Positions 33,480-44,071 of a stretch of DNA of 64,000 nt are shown piece by piece. The position numbers and the translations under genes were made by a program. The stretch lies in assembly GCA_029204045.2 (NCBI GenBank), contig CM055065.1:50869020-50933019 (forward strand), read 5' to 3'. The stretch's first letter is position 1. Each line of letters starts with the position of its first letter. The notes under the pieces were generated by a model. That model had not been told where the DNA came from. It saw only the letters and a list, made by a program, of their open reading frames with translations, and did not search any database. The stretch is from Tillandsia leiboldiana. Taxonomy: Eukaryota > Streptophyta > Magnoliopsida > Poales > Bromeliaceae.

Positions 33480-34570
33480 AGGGGTTATCCCTCCCTAGTT
33501 TCATATACCAAACGGGACCTCAGAGTATAGTGCTTGTGGTTTCTGTTTTAATTTTCTATCCAAATCCATCATTAGAAATGATAGTAAAATATTATGTTAA
33601 CACTTATCAACACTTTTATCATTCTCTTAATACAAAATATAGCACTTATTGTAGTTTTCTTCGTTATGCTAAATTGATAATGCCCCAAAGTATTATTAGT
33701 ACACTTCAAAATAGGATATATATTTTACACCCTATTCATCTAAGAATTATTATTTCCTACTTGTTACATCAATATTTTTTTTTATATTAAAAATTATTTA
33801 GAATTTTTTGAATCCTATGGTCTCAAGATATTTGACTATGCAGTAGTTCTGGTGATGAAAAGAGAAGAAATAAATTCCACTCAGACAGTAATGTGTGTGT
33901 AGTTTTTATCTGTGTATAGCTTCGTAGCTTCAAGATAACATTTGAGCGTGTCATAAACAAAAGGGTAGAAATCTCTTCTTGCTTTTGTGAGTTTTTAACT
34001 AAGAAAATGAAAAAGCAAGCAAGAACCAAAAATCTAATGCTGTATTACTATACATTTACTGAAAAAAGGGACCACTGACACAAATCCGGAGCTTCTGATG
34101 TTTCATAATGGAAAATGCCCATAATGAAGCCACAGTATTCTAAATCTAACCCATCCCTAGTTCATAAGAAATTAAAAACCTTCCTAAAAATGGAGATAGA
34201 TCACTTTTAAAAGAATGCAGTAAATCAGTCAAAATAATACATTGTAACAACCAGAATATTCACTCATCAAATACAAAATAAACTCAGTAGAAACCATGAA
34301 AAAGGCTGGCCGGCCAATCTGCAAAAACCGGAAAAACAACAGAAATAAAATTATCATTAATCTAGTCTTTTACAACCAAGAAGATAAGAATTCACATGAT
34401 TTAAGCATTAGATTTAACCCTTCATCCACAAGATGAGTCAAGAAAAATAATCTTCAAACAAGGTTTAGTCCATAAGCCAATCTCATATTAATTCCAGCTA
34501 TATGAGACCCTTTTCCTACAGAATAATTAACAAATTTTTTTAAAATTCAAGAATATGTTTACAGTCATGC
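33480..34570. other. Intergenic DNA and 3' flank of the TOM1-like gene
   Basis: No gene seen. The right part is probably the 3' UTR of the minus-strand TOM1-like gene. Confidence 0.45.
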
Positions 34571-34575
34571 AGGCA

Positions 34576-37500
34576 TTATCGGATAGGGTGGTATTGGGCG
34601 GACACTCGTTTCGGAGGGAGCTTGCGGAGAATGTAAAGGACGAGTGCCGAGGGGAGTATCTCAGTCAGCTGTCAGTACAATAATAAAGAGTTAGGAGCTA
34701 ACAACAACAAAGTAGATTTTAGACAAAAAGAACTGCCATGAGATGAGGCTTACCATGTAGTAGATGAGGTCCAAAATTGGGTGATCCATAACCTCAAGGG
34801 ATACATCAGGATCAAATGCAGATAATGCCACCTATCATCAATGTATCGAGTAAATGGCAATGATAAATGGAATGGAGGAAACAATATGAAACATCAACCA
34901 AAAGCTTATAGAATTATATGAAGATAAAAGCACCCACCAATCATGAATCATCACTATGACATCATAAATCACAGTCTGAAATAGCTAGGCATATGACAAT
35001 CTCTTTGGGAATAAAATGTTTAATTTCAGTGGCCAAAAAGCTGGTCATAAAATGCAAGCATTAAGAACTTAAAGGGAGCGTCATGGTTAAAGAAATGATA
35101 AATGAAACAGAAATGGACGAGACCCTGCAATGTGTTAATTGATTTGCATGCGCCTTTCCCCTTTATTTTCCGATGTAGAGTAGGTGCGAGGCCAATTCAT
35201 TGGTGTACCATAACAGACAGGGCCTCTAGATATTATAATTCTCTCCTTTATTACACTTCACTAATATCTCAACCATAAGGAAGGTTATCTTAAGCAATGG
35301 TTCATCTAGACACAACCGAACAACAGTACAGCAAGTGCTTGTACCAACTGGTCATCCAATTTAATATCCTGTTAACTTTTATTCTCTAGGTATATAATGC
35401 ATGTTGATGTAAAGCAAGATATTGTTTTTCCCAGTGAAGTCACAACAAGAAGCTCACTAAGCAAGTAAAAATGCTCAATTTCTAACGCATAATTATATAG
35501 ATTATAAAAAAGGTTTTTATTATCATCAATAACTGGCACAATTGCTTCAGCCTATTGCGGCATTCAGTGTTAATTGATATATCCTTTTCCAAATAAAAGT
35601 CTCGTGGTTCACAATATGAATCTGTACATCTTGTTTGTTTTATTTCTTTCCTTTCTAAGAAAGCAGTAAATAAACATCATACTGAAATATGAAACAGCAA
35701 TGATCATGGACTGCTTGAATAATCGAATACTCACCACAAACAACCTTATCAGGAAGCAGGTAAAACAGATAGCTGTCACGGATCCAACCTGCAACAATAT
35801 TCCAGATGAACAGTTAACTTTAGTTACCTGATTGAATCAGTTTTATACTGTTTTCAAAGTATAGTTATTTCATATTGGTAGTAGATAATTAAGATGGTAT
35901 GCAGTTGCAGTTAAACATGATCGAGATCCTCCATGATATTAAACTAATATAAATAAATTAGACTCAACTTGCCTCAGTCTTGGCTTTTTTAGCAAGAAGC
36001 CAAAAATAAAACCTAGTTTATTTATGGATTTTTAATAATTCAAGGCTCAAGGTCATCATCTGTTCAGCTTCTTCAAAATATATGGCAAGTTGAAGTAATC
36101 TATTATTCCACCCCCACTTAACACAAAGATATCACAAACTAGGCCAAACCGAATTCTGATTAAATAAAAGGTTATAAAATCTATATAATCTTAGCACTGC
36201 GAGAAAAAAAGCTAACAAAAAATACCTTCGGCCTAATCAGCCAACATTAAGCCCAAGTAAAAGCCTTACAATTGGACATTACACAGCATGTAATATCAAG
36301 AGACTAAAATATAGATTGATGATTTATAGACTTATGGAAGATCTAATGGAGTATTAAAATCCCGTGCATCATATAAGAAACTCAACAGATTTCAGATATA
36401 AGCCTTTTTTACCCCTTTCAAATGATACATATGGTTCTTGAATAACAAGATCATACTAGCCGTGGCTTTCAGGAAACACAGCTAGCACATTCTAATGTTT
36501 CAATATATAATATTTTGCAGATCTAGATTAAATTTGTCCTATATTAGATTGATTTGTCATCTAGAGTGCTATGAGAGTGATAACCAAGAAATGAGCACCT
36601 CGTGAAGCTTCTTTCTCCGCCCTTTTGATTGGATAGGGAAGCGCCTCAGAAGGAAGAATAGCCTACAGGAAAACATATATCACTCACAAAAACTATAAAG
36701 AACAAAAACAAGACAGCATACAAACAAAAACAAGACAGTAAAAGATTGTTTCATATAACGAACCTTCCTCCATATATTAAGAACCCAAGACAAGCTATAA
36801 ATGAGACCACTGCATCAAGAGAAAAAAACATAAAGATGTACGGTTATATTATTATCATTATAAAAGCAAGGTTAGTGGAACTGCCAGAATGATTGACTTT
36901 ACCTGCAATAAAGATCTTGCCAACTAGCTCAACTACACTGCTGTCATCAATCCAAAGATATATCCAAATGCCAATCTGATCAACATATGGTTCTCGTCAT
37001 TGCTAGAGATTAAAGTACAGAAACAGGAAACAATTACATCATACACCAAGCAATTTGTACGAGAAATATTTTTATAACCTGAGGCCCTATCATCTATATT
37101 ATGTTGCAGTCTCTTCGGCGGATCTATGGACAAGAAAACTGGCCATATAGGAGGTCAGAATTATTCAGAGATTATCTATGTCACCCATAAGAATAGATGG
37201 ATTTCAAAGTAACAAGAACTGGTTTTACTCCAATGGATATTGTTGGTTTCTAAAATCCCAAAATATCATCCCTCAATAAAAATTAAAAGTATCAGCATCA
37301 TGTTTTAAAAATTAGGAGCTAATGTTGAGAGGGGGGGGGAAAGTAAACCTGGATAGCATAAATTAGACTATTCACGGAGATGTAAGCAGCCCTTAGCTTG
37401 TCAGTAGGAAGACTCCTTGCCTGCCAATAATCTTTGAAAAAGGTCAGAATGTTGAAACACAAAATGAAAAAATGACTTGATGTTGCCGTTGGACTTGCCT

Positions 37501-39699
37501 GATGATATATCTCAGCCCAGAATAAAACAAGTAATGTGTACGTCGAGAAAAACAACAACCCGGGAAGATCCAATAGTGTTGTAGTAAATACCTGTTTCAT
37601 TAAAGAAATTAAATTGCAATTCAGTTGACTAGACCATACCACTTGAAACAAAATGTTCCTAAGATAGTCCCTGTGAGAAAGTTGATGCAACAAGCATGCA
37701 AGAACAAGTAACAAATATAGAATGACATCTGCCAGTACTCTTTTACTCGACAGAGTCTAGAGCACAGGTAAGCTTTTCTCTTTATTAAGAAAATATAGCA
37801 TGTGTAAGGCAAAATAGTTGATTCATTAATTCATAGGCATGGACCAACATACCACCATATAACAGAGAATTCCCTTTCTCTAATATTTTGCTAGTTCCAC
37901 CATCATACCGGCATCATACCATCATATTTTTGTTGTTTTCAATTGTATTTTAATATTTGTTAGTTCCAGGTTCCACCTCCTTGAAAAAATAATTCATCTT
38001 TTAATGTAAAGATATTGGGCATGCCAAAAGCCAAATTATACAAATGTTGCAGAGATAAATTATATGCAAGAAGGTGCTTACTTTTGTCTGGAAAAGAAAA
38101 ACCTGAGTATGAAATCCAAATACAACAGCACGAACTGCAACAGATATACGCAATTAGTAATTGCATACATATATGAAATTATAATGACGAAAAGATGTGA
38201 AAATTACCTCCGTTCACAACAAAGTTCATAAGATGAAAAACCTTCTGTGTCGTCCAACCAAATTCAGGAACTCGCATTTGAATTCTTATTAGTTGAATCT
38301 GAAAATAATAGAGAAGTCCAAGATTCAACAATACACCAACCAAACTTAAAAGAAAAATAAAACTTCGAAATAGATCTCATCAAGATTATATCCCAAAAAT
38401 AAGAAGTTGAAGCAAATTTTGGAACAGAAAAGCTTAGTTTAGGTAGAGGTAGCTGATTCTTGAGACTTGTCATTAGAGTAGTCCCAAGAAAATCATTGCA
38501 GATGCACTAAAAAATAAGAAGCACAAAGAAGGGGATTCACAGGTACCAAAGTCAATAACAATTTCCACAGCTGATCATGCCGAAAGTCACCACATTGGTA
38601 TATAACCCAACTTCCAGACTAAGCAAAAAAAACACCACTAGGCTCCCAAAGTGGCCAATATCCAAATACCAATCTAGCGGCTGACATAAGCAAGAAGCCG
38701 CCAAACAAGACAAGTGAACATAGAGACATATATATCCCAGCACAAATACATACATCTGCCAACACATACCACAAGAAGTGGATACCACTCCTGCTCTAAA
38801 AAGATAAACAACGACAAAGAAAGGTAATCCATTCCAGTCCCAACAACTAATAAAAGTTAAAACCCTCTTCCAATCTACCTACCGAAATCAATTTTATGGG
38901 GCTTTTGGGTTGAAGACAACAAAGCGATAATTCAAATATGGCCTTTTATTCTGCCAGAAGCAACAAAAAGAACCCATTGATAGTTGTTACACTCAAACCA
39001 AGCTATTCTAGGATAACCACAAAATCACAGTTCCATAAAGCACTACTACAAATCCTAGCTTATCCCCTGTTATCCCCATAATTCCTCCACCCAACCTTTA
39101 TCTTTTATTGATAAACCTTATAATTCATTTATAAACTAAAGAAAGACGCAATTTTGACCCTTTTTTTCATTATCATTAAATAACACAGAAATTAATAGCT
39201 TAGGTTTAAAAATAATATATCCTCGCCAAATTTACTCCCAAACCAAAAATGCCCTAGGGTATAATCAAACTGACTCTTCTATCAAGTATTACAATAACTC
39301 CATTTTTCAATCGCCCCTTTCTAAAATAACCCTAAAACGTACACCAACAGCAATATAAGCACTCAATTCCTAGCCGTTTCAAAGAACTATAATAGCAACT
39401 CCTTCATTCTTTCACTCATCAACGTCGCGATAAACCGATTAGCACCAACAAAATCGATCCTTTAGGCAAACTACGAACAATCACACCAAAATTTGTAGCA
39501 AAGCTAGGGCTTATCATACCAGCGCGACGGCGGAGACGAGGGCGTACGCGGCGGAGAGGAAGAAGAAGACCCCGTCCTGCCACTGCGGCGATTCGTTGAT
39601 CTCCGCCCACCAATCGGCGAACGATCCGAGGACGAGGATCGGCCCCACCAACGCCGAGCTCTCTTCCGCCATGGCCGCAGAGCTCGTCGCCCTCATCAT
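34576..39699 (-). CDS. TOM1/TOM3/THH1-family seven-pass membrane protein (11 exons)
   Basis: Exons (minus strand, 5' to 3'): 39699-39520, 38298-38208, 38134-38082, 37591-37499, 37420-37349, 36975-36903, 36809-36764, 36662-36599, 35788-35735, 34831-34754, 34668-34576. They join in frame to 298 residues. Landmarks: WWAEINESPQWQDGVFFFLS; RVPEFGWTTQKVFHLMNFVV; LLDLPGLLFFSTYTLLVLFW; HQ|ARSLPTDKLRAAYISVN; FPIQSKGRRKKLHEVGSVTA; ICFTCFLIRLFV; and the tail ILRKLPPKRVSAQYHPIR. This is the full-length TOM1 family pattern. In Arabidopsis, TOM1 and TOM3 are tonoplast proteins required by tobamoviruses for replication complexes; their normal role is less clear. Intron 4 has a GC donor (CATCAG|gcaagt), the other nine introns GT-AG. 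The start could also be the in-frame ATG at 39672. Intron 1 is 1.2 kb. Confidence 0.93.
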
Positions 39700-39719
39700 C
39701 GTCCTCGTCGATCGCTCCC

Positions 39720-40475
39720 CGAGCTAGGGCAAAACGAAGACCCTAGAGAGAGAAAGAGGATTTTGTTTTCTCGAAGGATCCGATCGATGAAGATGATGAT
39801 CATGCTGATGATGATATGATGGGAGAGGGGATGGACGGTGTGGATTAAATTGAAGGTCTCTTTCTCGATGCTTTTTTTTAAAAAAAATTTCTTAGATGTT
39901 TCTTGTTACACAGGTGGAAAGTGAGACAAGGGAGGTGGGGCCCTGTGCTTTGAGTACCCAAATTTGTCCCTCAATTTTTTTTATTTATCTTTATTTTATT
40001 AAAAAAAATTAAGGCATACTTTAGTTTTTCAATTATATTATCTTTATATATTATAATATTTTGACATCAATTTGATTAACTAACACATGCAATTTAATGT
40101 ACTATAATAATAAAAATTTATCAATGCTTTAATAATTTATAAATATAATATTATAAAAGTTAGTAAAAATATTTAAATAAATATTATTGCTTGAAATTTA
40201 TAAAAAAATATATGAACCAAAAGAAAATTCATAATTTTAATACATTTTGTGCCGTATATTATAATCTATAAAAAAAATAAATATTTTTTATTTCGCACTT
40301 CTAAATATATTTTACATTAAAATTATAATTTACAAATTCATGAATAAAAAGTTAATGCATAAATAAACTTACTAGTAGTATAAGGATCAACACTAATATA
40401 ACTAGAATAAAATAGGTGGACAAAGTATAAATACAATAACTTGTAGAAAGAGATCAAAGAGAGATTTTTGGTAAA
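39720..40475. other. Promoter side of the TOM1-like gene and AT-rich intergenic DNA
   Basis: About 130 bp next to the start is purine-rich (GAGAGAGAAAGAGG, GATGATGATCATG) and probably 5' UTR/promoter. The rest is AT-rich with no gene seen. Confidence 0.45.
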
Positions 40476-40483
40476 GCTAATAA

Positions 40484-40653
40484 GGGTATATATAAGTGTA
40501 TATTCTAAATAGGATGAACATCTTACATCCCATCTATCTAAGAATGGAATAAATTTTACCTATCACTTCGAAGTGACCGATAGATAAAATCTCACTCTTG
40601 GATGGGGTGGGGTGTATGATGTACACTCCTTTCGGGGTGTACATGTAGCATCC
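40484..40653. mobile_element. Mutator-type foldback MITE, copy 4
   Basis: 170 bp; left end GGGTATATATAAGTGTATAT, right end TGTACATGTAGCATCC. Perfect 9 bp duplication AGCTAATAA at 40475-40483 and 40654-40662. Confidence 0.9.
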
Positions 40654-40667
40654 AGCTAATAATTATT

Positions 40668-40745
40668 GGGTGGAATTCACTACACCCTAGGATGGGTGGG
40701 AAGTATGATGTACACCCAAATTTAGGTGTATATCAAGCATTTCCC
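40668..40745. mobile_element. Mutator-type MITE, copy 5, internally deleted
   Basis: 78 bp remnant starting GGGTGGAATTCACTACACCC and ending GGTGTATATCAAGCATTTCCC. Perfect 9 bp duplication ATAATTATT at 40659-40667 and 40746-40754, whose left copy overlaps the right duplication of copy 4. Confidence 0.85.
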
Positions 40746-40759
40746 ATAATTATTACTGC

Positions 40760-43700
40760 CATAATGAAAACCGGGGAAACATTGGGTACATTTTGCTGTG
40801 CGCCTTATTTTGCGTAACATATTTACTTTACGATGGATTGAATGATGACGATAAGGGGCGGCTTGGAACTGTATGCTGTAGGCCACTGGTATTTTTTTAT
40901 TTATATATATTTTTTAAAAAAAAAATTAAAAAATTCAAATCTTATAAAATTTGCTCAAACTATAATTTATCGACTAATTTTGTTTTAAAAAAAAAGCTAT
41001 CTTTAAGAGACGCAAGAAGCTTTTATTTGTCAGATTTTATTTATCTGTTATCTGAATATTTAGTTTGAGAAAAAAAAAAAAAAAAAAAAAAAAAGATGAA
41101 GCAAAAAAAATTTTGTGAATCAACAAATATGAACAAAATTTTATCAAGTAGTTCTCCAGTGATGTCTTATTGAAGAGTTTTCAATTTGCTATCATATATT
41201 AATTTTATTTGTTTTAATTAAATTATGTTATTGCCACCGTTTTGTAATTGACTTTTGGAGAGGCAATTAGAGCAAATCTTCGGGAGCTTCACTTACCAGT
41301 TATTGCCCACCTGTTAGTTTTTAAATTCCAACGGTCATATTTAATACACGGTTTTGAGGGTTAGTTACAGATTTGCAATCCTCTTAGGTTGCACGTGTTA
41401 ACTCAACAACTATTTTATAATATCTATAAGCATTTGTATTTAAAACTACTCAATTTGAAGATATTAATAAGTTGGATCAAACAGAGATTTTAGCACAGGC
41501 TCAACCTAACAAATTTATAAGTGGTCCGGGTCGGAGCAGGATTAGAGCAAAAATTTTACAATTGGATCCCAAACCTGATCCTTTATTATTTTTACATATT
41601 TTAAATTTTAATTTTCTTTCAAGTTCGTTAATAAAAGTTTTAGAGAATTTGACTTAATTTATCTAAAAATATGTATTGAGTTTTGGATGATTAAATATCA
41701 TATTTTTCTATTTTATATAAACAAAATTAAAATGTAGCATTACATTGCACGCACATCTATTCGAATCGGGTCAAATTTGGGCCAAACGTACGTTGGTCCA
41801 AGCAAGGCCGTAAATAATTTTAAATTTTAAATATCAGTGGGAGCGAATCAGCCCGTTAGCTCAATGGGCCAGGCCATTTTTGTTCTAGGACTTTGTTTTT
41901 TTAATTTTTTTCTATCCTGCATTTAGTTAGTCTAAGCCTCCTTAATGGACTAGACTATATTTTGAGAGAAAGTTAATAATTTTTTTAAAAAAAATTTAAA
42001 ATTTCGAATATCAATCATCAAGTTCTTAGACTATATTATAGACTTTAATGTGTAATTTTTTGCCAAGGAATCGTATTTTATCGCAACATAATTTGAACAG
42101 CTGCTCGCGAATAGCTCTCCGCCATAAGCCATCTGATCATCAACCTAACATCTACCTGCAATCGCATTCCATATTACCAGTACCTCTGAATGGAGTGCAT
42201 CATTGCACTTTAGAAAATTTCCATCTGCATAAAGATTATTAGAATTAGTGCCTCGAATAATCTATGCAGTTCATGGCTCTCAGAAACAAAGTTAAAAGAA
42301 TTCATCTATGTTCATTTTGATCCAATCGTGAAAAAATGGTTATTATATTTTGATTATCAAAATTTTTTTGCATTACATCATTTTCATAATCGCCAAAGAA
42401 GTACTAGCAATCATGGCTTTAAGGAGCAGATATTGCTGCGGTCCCAATGAAGTATTATAGAAAAATAACCTAATCCTAAAGATAGACATAATGCTGAGTC
42501 ATATCTGTTTCGCAATATCGTAGGCTAAGAATGTATGATTGATGTCTTATCCGATTTAGGAATAAAAATTTATAAGATGCAATCAGTTAAGTCTCTATCA
42601 AACTATTGTTGGAGTCTCGAATTATTTCACTTTCCATTTTTAATAAATTTCAGGATCATTTTAATACTGAAATTGACATTCAAATGTACGTTGATGTATG
42701 TGGACCATCTTGCAACAGTAATAGTAAAAATCTAAAAATTATTCATGATGCACGTGTTCTTATCATTAACTACACATTTGAAAAACCCTTCCCTAAGTTA
42801 AGGTATTGAGGAATTATGAAAGGAAAAGGTTCCTAACTATTGAAAATAAAAAAATATATATAACGTACCAAAAAATAGAACACCATGAAAGAGAAAAGAG
42901 AAAAAGAGTTCCAGCCCAGTGTCAGAAAAGGAAAACACAGCAAGAGATGATCCGGAGCACCAGAAAATCCCATCACTACTTCCGAAGAATCAAAAATAAT
43001 TTTTTAAAAAAAATGAAAACAAAAACTGCACTAAATAGTGTACATTTATTTTAGTATTTTCCGTTTAGAATATATATTTTATATTATATTTATTTTAAAA
43101 TAATATTAATTTATTTATTATTTTAAAATAATAAATAAATAAAATTTTATTTTAAAATAAATAAAATATAAAATATATATTTTATTTAAATTGTACATAG
43201 AGCATTTTTCGTTAGTTGTCACATTAATGTCAGCTCATTTATAGGTGCCACCCCTTTTTTAAAATCTCAAAAATAAAATAATGCCAAGAGAGATGGAATC
43301 TTCGAGAGATCGCGAGAGAGACCAAAATGAGTCGAGTGAACATACTTCTTGCTCCTATTTTCTATGTGCAATATTACATATGCTTTTCTAATTTTAAAAT
43401 AAAAATATTTTTACAAATTAGAAAAAATAATTTTATTTTAAAATGTATAAAATATAATATGTGCACACTTTAGGTTATATTGAATCTACGAATATTTTCT
43501 TTAATAAATTTTTTAAATTTATTTTAAAAAATTTTATATTTAGTAAATAAAAAATTTCATCAAATATTTAAAATAAAATATTGTATTCACTCTTCATTTT
43601 ATTTTTTATTTCAGAATAAAAAATTTACATCGTTGATAAAATAAATTATTTATATTTTAAGAAGTGACAAAATTAAACTTTCTAACTAAAATTATACTAA

Positions 43701-43795
43701 AAAAATTTTATACCAAATAAATTATTTTTGAATTGCTTATTTGGGACATCCAATCAAGGACCTTATCCATTTTATATTGACTTAACTGTTCTTCT
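40760..43795. other. Intergenic DNA, no gene recognised
   Basis: AT-rich with a poly-A tract near 41070-41093. Short frames (for example about 42048-42242 and 42806-43054) have no recognisable domain. Blocks at about 41470-41900 and 42040-42780 are less AT-rich and may be old transposon DNA, but I see no motif to name them. Confidence 0.45.
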
Positions 43796-43906
43796 CTGAA
43801 GTCCTCTCTCTCTCTCTCTGTTCATAAATCCCCCTTCTTCTCACTATTTCCTCTCTATCTCTATCCCTCAGAGTTGCTGTGGTCGATAATTGATCCATAA
43901 AAGAAG

Positions 43907-43997
43907 GTACGTACTAACTATTATTATTACAGTGATCATTTACAATGCTTGCATGTGAACATGATACTGCAATTGTTGTTGCTGAATTCGTTTAGTG

Positions 43998-44060
<63 letters not shown>
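43907..44060 (+). other. Predicted 5' UTR intron ending in a (TA)n acceptor
   Basis: A strong donor AAG|gtacgt at 43906/43907 follows a CT-rich leader (43800-43880). The only AG before the ATG at 44072 is the one closing a 58-59 bp (TA) run (44001-44060), giving a 154-nt leader intron whose acceptor has no pyrimidine tract beyond the TA run. Confidence 0.6.
44001..44059. repeat. (TA)n microsatellite at the leader splice site
   Basis: About 29 TA units immediately before the predicted acceptor of the 5' UTR intron. Confidence 0.97.
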
Positions 44061-44061
<1 letters not shown>

Positions 44062-44071
44062 AAAGCTGGAG

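Noticed and set aside
38552..38788. A 78-codon minus-strand frame with Cys-rich hydrophobic sequence
   Set aside because: It lies in intron 1 of the TOM1-like gene and has no family match that I recognise.
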